From CAZLGM01 sp964558875 (GTDB taxonomy: Bacteria; Desulfobacterota; Desulfobulbia; Desulfobulbales; Desulfocapsaceae), in NCBI GenBank assembly GCA_964558875.1, contig CAZLGM010000156.1:1-8161 (forward strand): a stretch of 8,161 nucleotides of DNA. Reading direction: 5' to 3'. The stretch's first letter is position 1, and every line of letters begins with the position of its first letter. The notes below the pieces were generated by a model that was not told where the DNA came from, made no database searches, and worked only from the letters and a program-made list of their open reading frames with translations. Position numbers and translations under genes: made by a program. Shown piece by piece: positions 1 to 5,522 of this stretch.

Positions 1-272
1 TGGTCTTTTTCGGGAATTAGCAGCTTGTTGGTCTCGGGAATTGGATAGAGACTGCCCAAAGCTTCGTGCAGGAAAATATAATCTATATTTTCAGCGTCCA
101 GGAGGGATTTGATAATCGCTATATCGCTTTTCTGTAGAGAAGCAGCGATTTCTATAAGTCCTTCTCTCCGGGGGATTGTTTCTTCAGGCAACTCTTCAAC
201 AAGTTTCACGTTACATTCATCGCATAACGTGAACCCTTCCCGGTACTCTGATTTGCAAATTGGACAGAACAT
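1..272 (-). CDS. Zinc-ribbon protein with DUF2007-like domain (3' end missing)
   Basis: The frame is open from an ATG at 272-270 to the left window edge: 90 codons with no stop, so the C-terminus is outside the window. Residues 3-20 form a zinc ribbon with CPIC at 3-6 and CDEC at 17-20. After a short acidic linker comes a stretch from about residue 36 (GLIEIAASLQKSDIAIIKSL, then LLDAENIDYIF). This resembles the DUF2007 'putative signal transducing protein' fold, in which a helix reading 'A..IKSLLDAE.I' precedes a strand. Known zinc-ribbon/DUF2007 proteins have no established biochemical role. It starts 18 bp after the YjbR gene stop on the same strand, so cotranscription is likely. The start has no strong Shine-Dalgarno, but it places CPIC at the very N-terminus, which is typical of such proteins. 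The ribbon is certain; the DUF2007 assignment is from pattern recognition. Confidence 0.72.
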   Translation of the reverse strand, partial: MFCPICKSEYREGFTLCDECNVKLVEELPEETIPRREGLIEIAASLQKSDIAIIKSLLDAENIDYIFLHEALGSLYPIPETNKLLIPEKD

Positions 273-290
273 ATTTCAGGGTTTTCTACT

Positions 291-650
291 TTATCCGCTT
301 TGTTTAAGTTTATTTTGATCAGCCTTGGTTAATTTGCTTACCACCAGATCATATGAACTATTGGCCAGGTCAAATAGAATTTCTTCAGGCAACTCGCCAT
401 TTAGCGAAATAGTAATCCAGTGTTTTTTGTTCATGTGATAACCAGGACTCACTGAATCATACTGACTGACCAATACCTCACCATCAGCGGGATTGATCTT
501 TAACGTTACTCGCGGAGTTTCTTCCAGTTGAGATACCAAGGCGTACATTTTACCCATCACCTTATATACCAATGCCTCGGGACCAAACGGATAACTGGCC
601 TCCCCACCTTTCAAGCCAGACAAATGTTTTTGTAGCTTATCTTTATCCAT
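291..650 (-). CDS. MmcQ/YjbR family protein (CyaY-like fold)
   Basis: A complete 119-residue protein, the usual length for this family. Visible family marks are YPFGPEALVYKVMGKMYAL at residues 20-38, a basic strand pair (RVTLKINP at 47-54), VSPGYHMNKKHWITISL at 67-83, and the C-terminal DLVVSKLTKADQ at 101-112. YjbR proteins have a frataxin/CyaY-like double-wing fold and are often called DNA-binding, but their cellular role is not settled, so I assign no reaction. The start is ATG at 650 with a GGGG tract 8 nt upstream. A TTGACT-like element and a short inverted repeat (685-698) lie in the upstream spacer, so the gene may have its own promoter, although I could not pair a convincing -10. The zinc-ribbon gene follows 18 bp downstream. 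Family assignment is confident; function is not. Confidence 0.87.
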   Translation of the reverse strand: MDKDKLQKHLSGLKGGEASYPFGPEALVYKVMGKMYALVSQLEETPRVTLKINPADGEVLVSQYDSVSPGYHMNKKHWITISLNGELPEEILFDLANSSYDLVVSKLTKADQNKLKQSG

Positions 651-684
651 CTGCTAAACCCCAATTGTCTTTTTAACACCAGGA

Positions 685-698
685 AGGTTTATTAACCT
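685..698. repeat. Short inverted repeat upstream of the YjbR gene
   Basis: The arms AGGTT and AACCT are perfectly complementary around a 4-nt TATT centre. The repeat lies 35-48 bp upstream of the YjbR start and just downstream, in minus-strand sense, of a TTGACT hexamer (707-702). It could be an operator half-site pair or a weak hairpin. At 5 bp per arm it may also be chance in AT-rich spacer. Confidence 0.22.
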
Positions 699-733
699 GA
701 TTAGTCAATAACGTCTACAGATCCTTTAAATTT

Positions 734-922
734 TCACGCGTTTATGCAAATTGCAGGATAATTATTTGGTGCCTGTCCAGAAACGAGAATTTCTGTGGAG
801 TCTTCGCTTACCTTTTCTAAATCGAGTCGCAGATAAAAATTTATCACAACCATATGGGTGATATTTCGAGGATGTTTTTTCTGCAACAAAGGGTTAGGAA
901 AAAGTTGGCTCCCGGGTACCAC
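734..922 (-). CDS. Doubtful small ORF coupled to the ATP-grasp gene
   Basis: A 62-codon frame whose GTG start overlaps the TAG stop of the ATP-grasp ligase by one base (TAGTG). An AAGGGA Shine-Dalgarno-like tract lies 8 nt before the GTG, inside the last ligase codons, so translational coupling is plausible. The product has no signal peptide, membrane segment or motif I recognise. Its second half is acidic and rich in Ser and Thr (LEKVSEDSTEILVSGQAPNN) and it has a single Cys near the C-terminus. An internal ATG at codon 24 would give a 39-residue version, but without a good ribosome site. It may be a real small protein, a peptide substrate of the neighbouring ligase (speculation), or a chance frame. 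The 271 bp between the ligase and the YjbR gene otherwise hold no gene that I can see. Confidence 0.3.
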   Translation of the reverse strand: MVPGSQLFPNPLLQKKHPRNITHMVVINFYLRLDLEKVSEDSTEILVSGQAPNNYPAICINA

Positions 923-1746
923 TATTTGATTCCCTTAAGCCAATCCCTTACCCCATCTACAAGAAGTTTCTGGTAGTTATCCACTCCACCTAGCCCATGA
1001 CAGCGGAAAAAATAATTAATTTCCAGAAAGAGTGGTTCACAATATTCATCGTCAAAATTAAAAATAAAATCGAACCCAGCCAAATTTATACCGGTGTCTC
1101 GGCAGAATTGTTCCAGAGCTGAAACAGCCGCTTGCTGTTGATCAGGAAAGGACTCATAGTCGATGACGGCACCCTTTGACAGATTCGAATAAAAACTGGT
1201 TGGATTCTCACCAACACGCCAGTATGGAAAGAACTTATTACCAATTACAACAACCCGCAAACTGCGGCCACCTGTCGGGATATACTCTTGAAAGAGAAAA
1301 CCTTCTCTTCCCTTCTCTTCATACTCCTGAGCATGTTCCAATGCCTTGAGCAAATCCTTTTCACTCTTTACAAGAAAAACGTTATTTCCTTCACCGCCCA
1401 GGGATAACTTAAAAACAAATGGATATTGTACCCATTCATCAGTTTTGTTCTTGTGATATGCTTTCAGGTTGGCAAATGTAGTCGTCTTTGGAAAAGTGAC
1501 CCCATACTTTTTAAAAAGTGCTGCCTGACCAACCTTGCCCGGGTAATCGAAGTAGGCGTCATAATTTGGGAAAAAGTTGTCGCAATGGTTGCGAACAAGC
1601 TGATATAACTTCTTGCTGCATCCCTGTGGAAGAATAACTGCATTTGCAGATTTTACTGCATCAATCTCCTGGCTGTTGAGCACCTTGCCGGAGTGGTACA
1701 CATTCACATCTGCCTCAACAAATGAATGGAATGAGAGAATGGTCAT
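922..1746 (-). CDS. RimK-like ATP-grasp carboxylate-amine ligase
   Basis: A complete 274-residue cytosolic protein of the ATP-grasp superfamily, which activates a carboxylate as acyl-phosphate and joins it to an amine or thiol. Visible elements in order are: a divergent N-terminal domain (1-75); the ATP lysine and glycine loop FVFKLSLGGEGNNVFLV (110-126); the adenine-contact strand FLFQEYIP (150-157); SLRVVVIGNK (162-171); a RimK-type FYSNLSKGA (185-193); GFDFIF (224-229); and the Mg-binding LEIN (241-244), where Glu242 and Asn244 match the family E-x-N. The usual RimK ending N-x-S-P-G is replaced by NYFFRCHGLGG, so the acceptor is probably not that of RimK itself. Its ATG overlaps the stop of the upstream membrane-protein gene (ATGA), implying coupled expression. 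The substrate is unknown; membrane-linked peptide or cofactor chemistry is only a guess from context. Confidence 0.86.
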   Translation of the reverse strand: MTILSFHSFVEADVNVYHSGKVLNSQEIDAVKSANAVILPQGCSKKLYQLVRNHCDNFFPNYDAYFDYPGKVGQAALFKKYGVTFPKTTTFANLKAYHKNKTDEWVQYPFVFKLSLGGEGNNVFLVKSEKDLLKALEHAQEYEEKGREGFLFQEYIPTGGRSLRVVVIGNKFFPYWRVGENPTSFYSNLSKGAVIDYESFPDQQQAAVSALEQFCRDTGINLAGFDFIFNFDDEYCEPLFLEINYFFRCHGLGGVDNYQKLLVDGVRDWLKGIK

Positions 1747-1961
1747 GTATTAGATTGTTCATCTTGGCTGCTTTCAGCTTCTGGAGGCATTAATTTCCTT
1801 TTACACATTAACTCCGTAATATAGGAAAGTAGCGCAAGAATAAAACCGATCCAACCGAGTTTCAGTGGTATGAGCTGGACCCAAGTGAGTACTATTAAAG
1901 CCATTCCAATCCACTTAGTGGTCGCTGCAACATTGAATAAAATCATAGTATAGTTTTCCAT
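1743..1961 (-). CDS. Small two-helix membrane protein
   Basis: 72 residues with two hydrophobic segments, roughly residues 13-33 (ending VLTWVQLIPL) and 35-52 (LGWIGFILALLSYITELM). They are followed by a basic CKRK stop-transfer patch and a hydrophilic acidic tail (PPEAESSQDEQSNT). The positive-inside rule would put the tail in the cytoplasm. The ATG has a good AGGGG Shine-Dalgarno 6 nt upstream. Its stop codon overlaps the ATP-grasp ligase start by ATGA, so the two are very likely translated together. It also follows the DUF2889 gene after 47 bp and may share its promoter. I do not recognise a named family. A role as a membrane anchor or partner for the ligase is an inference from gene order only. 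Confidence 0.72.
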   Translation of the reverse strand: MENYTMILFNVAATTKWIGMALIVLTWVQLIPLKLGWIGFILALLSYITELMCKRKLMPPEAESSQDEQSNT

Positions 1962-2008
1962 TTCTTTCCCCTAAAGATATTATTTTGTATACAGCTTTTA
2001 TTGTTTTA

Positions 2009-2440
2009 TTAATAAGCCTCAGGATACCCTACACAAGTGCCGGTCAGCTCTTTCCTGATAGCTTCCATAATTTCTTCCTGAGTATCTAACCCACTCGCTG
2101 CTTGAGCGTTTATAGTCAAGGGCAATAATCCCATTACCAACATAAGAAGATTATTACAACCTTCCTTACCACCCAGGTTTCTAATAATTTTCTTTGTGAG
2201 TCCTGTCCTGATTTTTACACCTAAAAAACGTTTCATTCGTTCTTCAATCTTGCAGCAATGTTCTGTCGGAGCCATATTGAATATTATACGTACATCTACA
2301 ATTTCAAGGTGGTTCTGCTCGATCGTGAATTCAACAAAAATATCGTGAACAATATCCTTGAGCGTTCCGGTAAGAACGATGCAATTGTCATCATTAAAAG
2401 TGATTTTCTGAGTAATGTCACGTTGGAAATTTTTGATCAT
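2009..2440 (-). CDS. DUF2889 family protein
   Basis: A 143-residue protein that matches the DUF2889 layout. An N-terminal strand region resembles 'L.G.L.D..H' (TGTLKDIVHDIFVEF at 24-38). It is followed by IVDVRIIFNMAPTEHC (47-62), the central RFLGVKIRTGLTKKIIRNLG (71-90), and the hallmark GGKEGCNNLL (90-99), equivalent to the family GG.xGCTHL. The tail TGTCVGYPEAY carries another Cys. His61, Cys62, Cys63, Cys95 and Cys136 are candidates for metal or cofactor contacts, but no activity is known for the family. There is no clear Shine-Dalgarno before the ATG at 2440. A plausible sigma70-type promoter lies about 55 nt upstream (2523-2495) next to a 16-bp palindrome, so this gene probably begins a transcription unit that continues into the membrane-protein and ATP-grasp genes. 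Confidence 0.77.
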   Translation of the reverse strand: MIKNFQRDITQKITFNDDNCIVLTGTLKDIVHDIFVEFTIEQNHLEIVDVRIIFNMAPTEHCCKIEERMKRFLGVKIRTGLTKKIIRNLGGKEGCNNLLMLVMGLLPLTINAQAASGLDTQEEIMEAIRKELTGTCVGYPEAY

Positions 2441-2494
2441 ACTTTATTTGCCGGCTCAGATGTCAGGGTTAGCCAGTACAATCACTGACAATGA

Positions 2495-2523
2495 AAAATA
2501 CGATTAGTTTCAATTTACATCAA
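2495..2523 (-). promoter_or_regulatory. Candidate sigma70 promoter of the DUF2889 gene
   Basis: On the minus strand TTGATG (2523-2518) and TATTTT (2500-2495) are separated by exactly 17 nt. Each matches 4 of 6 consensus bases. The position suits a start site near 2488 and a leader of about 48 nt. A 6-bp inverted repeat TGTCAG/CTGACA (2461-2466 and 2485-2490) covers the predicted start site. The 16-bp palindrome ends at the first base of the -35 hexamer. Confidence 0.4.
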
Positions 2524-2538
2524 CCCGTTTAAACGGGT
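2523..2538. repeat. Perfect 16-bp palindrome
   Basis: ACCCGTTTAAACGGGT is perfectly self-complementary. It lies between the 3' end of the iron-sulfur gene and the -35 of the DUF2889 promoter. It has no T-run behind it in minus-strand sense, so it is not a classic intrinsic terminator. Its symmetry and position fit a dimeric regulator site, or part of a transcription-end structure together with the neighbouring hairpin. Confidence 0.5.
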
Positions 2539-2541
2539 CGT

Positions 2542-2559
2542 CCCTGGTGGTCACCTGGG
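2542..2559 (-). terminator. Hairpin after the iron-sulfur protein gene (weak terminator)
   Basis: The arms CCCTGGTG and CACCTGGG pair at 7 of 8 positions around a 2-nt centre. They start 16 bp after the stop of the iron-sulfur gene and are followed 3 bp later by the 16-bp palindrome. No U-tract follows, so intrinsic termination would be weak. Taken together, the two dyads look like a 3' processing or termination region. Confidence 0.3.
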
Positions 2560-2575
2560 CTGATTTGTTGTGCCT

Positions 2576-3106
2576 TTATTGCAGATCTATGAAGTTGAAT
2601 TGTTTTAAGTACTTCTCCAGCAGATCTCTATTTGTGGTATCCAATTGCGTGCAGTCACCTGCGCCTTTTACACCCTGGATCACCAGCGTTGAAAAAACCA
2701 TGCATGTTGGTTGGCCACACTCCTGGCAATTTGTTTTCGGTAAAAATTTTAAAACTTCTATCACCTTTGGTTTTTCTGCTACATTTTCACTTGGCTCTAT
2801 CTCAGTACGTTTTTCCCATGTTTCATTTATTTCACGCATGAGCCACTGTAAAATCTTATCGGCCTCAACTTCATCTTTCAAAGCATTTATCGCAATTTTT
2901 CTTGAGTGGATCGCAACTAATCGGCCATTAATCTGGAACATAACCGAAGGCGGGTCCTTTTGATACGACGTTCCTCCAAAGACGGTGTTGAGATATGGGA
3001 TAGCCTCACTGATATCGTTTTCCAAATGGGCAAAACAATGCAGAGATTTAAAATGTGGGTTGCATTCCGGCCTAAATATTTCCTTTTTATATCCTGTGAG
3101 CAACAT
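2576..3106 (-). CDS. Iron-sulfur protein with PF04060-type [4Fe-4S] domain
   Basis: A 176-residue soluble protein. Residues 123-156 hold C-x2-C-x4-C-x16-C (Cys127, 130, 135, 152; PKTNCQECGQPTC then GVKGAGDC), the pattern of the Fe-S domain in acetyl-CoA synthase/decarbonylase subunits and Rnf/RsxB-type proteins. The N-terminal 100 residues (FRPECNPHFKSLHC, VMFQINGRLVAIHSRKI, ALKDEVEADKILQWL) form a domain I associate with stand-alone deltaproteobacterial Fe-S proteins; its function is not known. I chose the ATG at 3106 because GGAGG (3112-3116) sits 5 nt upstream. The frame is open further up to a TTG at 3133 and an ATG at 3118, but neither is well placed. Single-cluster electron transfer or redox sensing is likely, with the partner unknown. 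Hairpins follow the stop. Confidence 0.85.
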   Translation of the reverse strand: MLLTGYKKEIFRPECNPHFKSLHCFAHLENDISEAIPYLNTVFGGTSYQKDPPSVMFQINGRLVAIHSRKIAINALKDEVEADKILQWLMREINETWEKRTEIEPSENVAEKPKVIEVLKFLPKTNCQECGQPTCMVFSTLVIQGVKGAGDCTQLDTTNRDLLEKYLKQFNFIDLQ

Positions 3107-3111
3107 TACAT

Positions 3112-3116
3112 CCTCC
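3112..3116 (-). promoter_or_regulatory. Shine-Dalgarno deciding the iron-sulfur protein start
   Basis: GGAGG on the minus strand, 5 nt before the ATG at 3106. It lies inside an in-frame ATGGAGG, so the upstream ATG at 3118 overlaps the ribosome site and is unlikely to be the start. Confidence 0.65.
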
Positions 3117-3230
3117 ATTGTCAGTGGGCACAACTCCGGACATCAGTTTCTGACCGCGAGGCAATCCAACCAAAAGACATTATTAGGATATTGTGATGGT
3201 TTACCCAGACTTCAACTTTTCAATGGTGGC

Positions 3231-3545
3231 TTAACCAGCCTGTTTTATCGATATGTCAAATAACCTTGCGGACTTCTCAAAGGTATTCCATCCGTGTTGC
3301 ACACCAGATGGAATAAAATAAGATTCATTGGAGGTTAAAATTTTACTTTTGTCACCAATGTGCATTTCTATTTTACCTTCCAGGACCAATCCACATTGGT
3401 CATACTCATGTTTGTGACCTGTATCTTCTTTATTGGCGTCAATCTCCATGCAGACCATAATTAGATTCTCTCCAATTTCTGCTTTGCTCAATATTCCAGG
3501 TCGGAATTCTTCCAGCTGCAATGTGTCCAGGTTCCAAAAAGTCAT
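3231..3545 (-). CDS. Small single-domain cupin
   Basis: A 104-residue protein consisting of one cupin beta-barrel. Motif 1 is TGHKHEYDQCGLVLEG (42-57), with metal-ligand histidines 44 and 46. Motif 2 is SYFIPSGVQHGW (75-86), with His84. The usual motif-1 glutamate position holds Asp49/Gln50, a change that could alter the bound metal or reflect a non-enzymatic binding role. Stand-alone cupins of this size include sugar, oxalate or small-molecule binders and sensors, and the sequence does not tell which. The ATG has a clear AGAAGGA Shine-Dalgarno 7 nt upstream. The gene lies 124 bp after the rhodanese gene and 124 bp before the iron-sulfur gene on the same strand. The 124-bp spacer upstream holds a CATAAT -10 candidate with only a poor -35, so it may have its own promoter. 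Confidence 0.86.
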   Translation of the reverse strand: MTFWNLDTLQLEEFRPGILSKAEIGENLIMVCMEIDANKEDTGHKHEYDQCGLVLEGKIEMHIGDKSKILTSNESYFIPSGVQHGWNTFEKSARLFDISIKQAG

Positions 3546-3669
3546 TTTTAATTCCTTCTAAAATCAACGTTGCTAATCAGACGCGAGGCTTTTTTGCGCC
3601 GGCTGAATTTACCTTATTATGTAGTTGTAGTTTGTCTGTTCGAAAATTCTCACAAATACCAAGTGTAAT

Positions 3670-4251
3670 TTAGGGAAAATATACATGTTCTGGATCAAGT
3701 TTGTATGTCCAGGGTGCACCAGAATTTTTCCAACCATTAACAATCCTTTTGCCGTTGTTATAGCTTCCCGGAATTTTTAATTTATCTCCTTCAAATCCGT
3801 CAGTAATGTTATATACATTCTTGAAACCAGCCTTGGCCAGCGTATTAACTACAGCAGCACTTCTTCTGCCAGATCGACACATAACCATAAGGGTGTCGGT
3901 TTTCTTAAATTTCTTTTTAACTTCATCGACAAAATTTTTATTTAAAGGCTTAAAAGGTTTCATTGTCTTTGAATCGACTTCTCCTTTAAAAAATTTAATC
4001 GGGATATTGGTTGCCATTGGTGCATGACCAACAAATATATACTCACCTGGAGTTCTAACATCTAATATTTTTATTTTGTTGGGCTCCGTATGCCATTTTG
4101 TAAAGGCTTCTTTTGCAGTAATATAAAGGCCCAAATCCGTTTGTTTTTTCTTTGGCAAAGTCGTATCAGCCCAAGAATTTACTAAAAAGTTCAAAAGCAA
4201 AAGCGGGACAACCAACAATGCTAGTAATCTTTTTCTCATTTCCACCCCCAT
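3670..4251 (-). CDS. Exported single-domain rhodanese (sulfurtransferase)
   Basis: A 193-residue protein with a Sec signal peptide: MRKR, a leucine-rich core, and a likely cleavage after NSWA at about residue 28. A complete rhodanese domain follows: ILDVRTPGEYIFVGHAP (62-78), ATNIP (80-84), then the active-site loop CRSGRRS (125-131) with catalytic Cys125. The loop of six residues after Cys fits sulfane-sulfur chemistry rather than phosphatase activity. The C-terminal extension (NGWKNSGAPWTYKLDPEHV) is a tail I associate with periplasmic rhodaneses of sulfur-metabolising deltaproteobacteria. It probably binds or transfers persulfide sulfur in the periplasm. Start choice is uncertain: the ATG at 4239 (Met5, MRKR) begins the signal peptide more naturally than that at 4251, and neither has an ideal Shine-Dalgarno. 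A tiny upstream ORF overlaps Met5. Confidence 0.87.
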   Translation of the reverse strand: MGVEMRKRLLALLVVPLLLLNFLVNSWADTTLPKKKQTDLGLYITAKEAFTKWHTEPNKIKILDVRTPGEYIFVGHAPMATNIPIKFFKGEVDSKTMKPFKPLNKNFVDEVKKKFKKTDTLMVMCRSGRRSAAVVNTLAKAGFKNVYNITDGFEGDKLKIPGSYNNGKRIVNGWKNSGAPWTYKLDPEHVYFP

Positions 4252-4262
4252 ATTTGTTGCAT
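4236..4262 (-). other. Possible 8-codon leader ORF before the rhodanese gene
   Basis: An ATG at 4262 opens a frame encoding MQQIWGWK. Its TGA overlaps the in-frame ATG of rhodanese Met5 by ATGA. A strong AAGGAGGG tract lies upstream, but about 13 nt away from this ATG and much farther from either rhodanese start. The otherwise unexplained Shine-Dalgarno suggests that ribosomes load here and couple into the rhodanese frame, but the spacing is not ideal. Confidence 0.22.
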
Positions 4263-4463
4263 TTTTTTAAGCTTCCCTCCTTCAAAACTATCAAACTTAA
4301 ATAAAAGCTGATTAAGCTGCATATCGTTGCAAATAACCGATTGGCAAAAGGCGCAGAATGAAGTGGGGCGACGTTTATCAGTCCAAATTAATTTGCATTG
4401 TTATGTGCTCGTCAGTTCACATTCGTTAATATCTATCCCGCATTCTAAAAGTCTTTAATATCC

Positions 4464-4880
4464 TCATAAAGCTGTTCTTGAACCAAGTGACCTGCTTTTT
4501 TTCAATCTCTCATTACAGGAAATGAAATCAAGCTTCTTAAAAGATTCGATACATACCTTTGCCAAACTGCCCAGGCTCTTTTCTTCCGATTGCTGATAGT
4601 GTTCCAAAATTTGTTGTACATTGATGGCGATCTTCAATATTGATTCGCTCCTCTCTGTGTTGGTCACAAGCACTCCCAATTTTTCTCCTTCTTTCCAGAG
4701 TGGGATAGCGGCAATATTATTATCCCTGTCAACAAACATGTTCCTGTTGTCTCGATCCAATTTAAACGTGGCTTCTGAAAAATTCAGCGCTTCAGGACTT
4801 GCGTCCATGATCTTTACTGTGTCGGAAAACAATTTCCTATCACCCAAAGAAAAAGGGCATGCCTTATTAAGTACAGGCAC
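4464..4880 (-). CDS. Unrecognised soluble protein, second gene of a pair
   Basis: 138 residues from a GTG at 4880; an in-frame TAA lies just upstream, so no earlier start is possible. I do not recognise the family. Visible features are a possibly sensory-like alpha/beta segment (FVDRDNNIAAIPLWKEGEKL then GVLVTNTE), a long amphipathic helix (ESILKIAINVQQILEHYQQ), and a basic, Ser-rich C-terminus (KKSRSLGSRTAL). Three cysteines are scattered, without a CxxC motif. There is no signal peptide or membrane segment. It follows the 4918-5349 gene by 37 bp and is probably cotranslated with it. The ribosome site (AAGGG) is only a base or so from the GTG, so initiation may be weak or coupled. The 212 bp after it, up to the rhodanese gene, contain no gene beyond the short leader ORF noted above. 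Confidence 0.62.
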   Translation of the reverse strand: MPVLNKACPFSLGDRKLFSDTVKIMDASPEALNFSEATFKLDRDNRNMFVDRDNNIAAIPLWKEGEKLGVLVTNTERSESILKIAINVQQILEHYQQSEEKSLGSLAKVCIESFKKLDFISCNERLKKSRSLGSRTAL

Positions 4881-4917
4881 ACCCTTTTATCGTGGCAAAA
4901 TCATTTATACAGTTGTT

Positions 4918-5349
4918 TCAGGCAGTGGCCTCTTCAATAACCCGCTTCAGATTGGTGGCCAGAGTATCTGACTGTGTGACGGTTAACTCTTTGCCTCCCA
5001 GTGTTGTTGAGAACCGATCGTCTTTAATGCTGTCCCTGTATGCATTACCCAACTCGCCAATAAGACGCTGAAGTTTCATATCCGAAACACCTTTTTGTTC
5101 GGATAAGGATTTGAAATTGTGTATTGTACCGTCTTTGTCTATCCAGGTAATAGCAAATCGTTTTGGGGGAGTACCGAGAAAAACGTAAGCAGTTTCCGCT
5201 GTGGGGATCAGTTCGAGAGTATCATCTGTGTCCTGGCAAAACTTTTCAAGGGGTGTTTGCATTGCCTTGATAAGTTCCATAGTCCCGGAGTTGACATCCA
5301 AGGGGGGATACTCTTCTTTTTTTCCGAACATTGAATCAAAAAAGCCCAT
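4918..5349 (-). CDS. Unrecognised soluble protein, first gene of a pair
   Basis: 143 residues, starting MGFFDSMFGKKEEYPPLD, an amphipathic N-terminus of a kind seen in many unrelated small cytosolic proteins. The middle is beta-rich (AYVFLGTPPKRFAITWID, DGTIHNF). The C-terminal half is helical (MKLQRLIGELGNAYRDSI; TLATNLKRVIEEATA). One cysteine, no signal peptide, no transmembrane segment. I cannot name a family. I chose the ATG at 5349 because GGAGG (5355-5359) is 5 nt upstream; the in-frame ATG at 5361 overlaps that ribosome site. A strong promoter candidate at 5522-5495 gives a leader of about 140 nt that contains two predicted hairpins, one touching the Shine-Dalgarno. The second unrecognised gene follows after 37 bp. 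Confidence 0.7.
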   Translation of the reverse strand: MGFFDSMFGKKEEYPPLDVNSGTMELIKAMQTPLEKFCQDTDDTLELIPTAETAYVFLGTPPKRFAITWIDKDGTIHNFKSLSEQKGVSDMKLQRLIGELGNAYRDSIKDDRFSTTLGGKELTVTQSDTLATNLKRVIEEATA

Positions 5350-5354
5350 ACGTA

Positions 5355-5371
5355 CCTCCATTTGGCAATGG
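5355..5371 (-). promoter_or_regulatory. Shine-Dalgarno with overlapping 5-bp hairpin
   Basis: Minus-strand GGAGG (5359-5355) sets the ATG at 5349. CCATT and AATGG (5371-5367 and 5362-5358) can pair around a 4-nt loop, and the last two G of that stem are the first two of the Shine-Dalgarno. The structure could modulate translation, though 5 bp is weak. Confidence 0.35.
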
Positions 5372-5429
5372 TTAATGTGATACGCTTAAGCAGTATTAAC
5401 TCACTGAATGTTCAGGAGACCACTAATAT

Positions 5430-5465
5430 AAAAACAGAGCTTTAATACGACTTAAACGTTGCTCT
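5430..5465 (-). promoter_or_regulatory. Attenuator-like hairpin with U-tract in a leader
   Basis: On the minus strand AGAGC (5465-5461) pairs with GCTCT (5440-5436). A possible inner ACG/CGT stem sits in the loop. One G and then five T (5434-5430) follow. It lies between the promoter at 5522-5495 and the start at 5349, where a transcription attenuator would be. The stem is short, so this is a candidate only. Confidence 0.25.
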
Positions 5466-5494
5466 ATTGAGTTTTATTATTGATCTATTCATAA

Positions 5495-5522
5495 AATATA
5501 GTGTTTTTGAACGATAAGTCAA
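5495..5522 (-). promoter_or_regulatory. Candidate sigma70 promoter for the unrecognised gene pair
   Basis: TTGACT (5522-5517) and TATATT (5500-5495) on the minus strand are separated by 16 nt. Each matches 5 of 6 consensus bases, and it is the best promoter match I noticed in the window. Transcription would start near 5488, leaving about 140 nt of leader before the ATG at 5349. Confidence 0.48.

Noticed and set aside
109..318. Plus-strand frame of 69 codons
   Set aside because: Antisense to the zinc-ribbon gene and the end of the YjbR gene, both of which have recognisable motifs.
2547..3263. Several plus-strand frames opposite the iron-sulfur gene
   Set aside because: Shadows of a clear minus-strand gene with a Cys cluster and a strong Shine-Dalgarno.
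4384..4395. 12-bp palindrome CAAATTAATTTG
   Set aside because: Mostly A/T, no promoter alignment, likely chance in AT-rich spacer.
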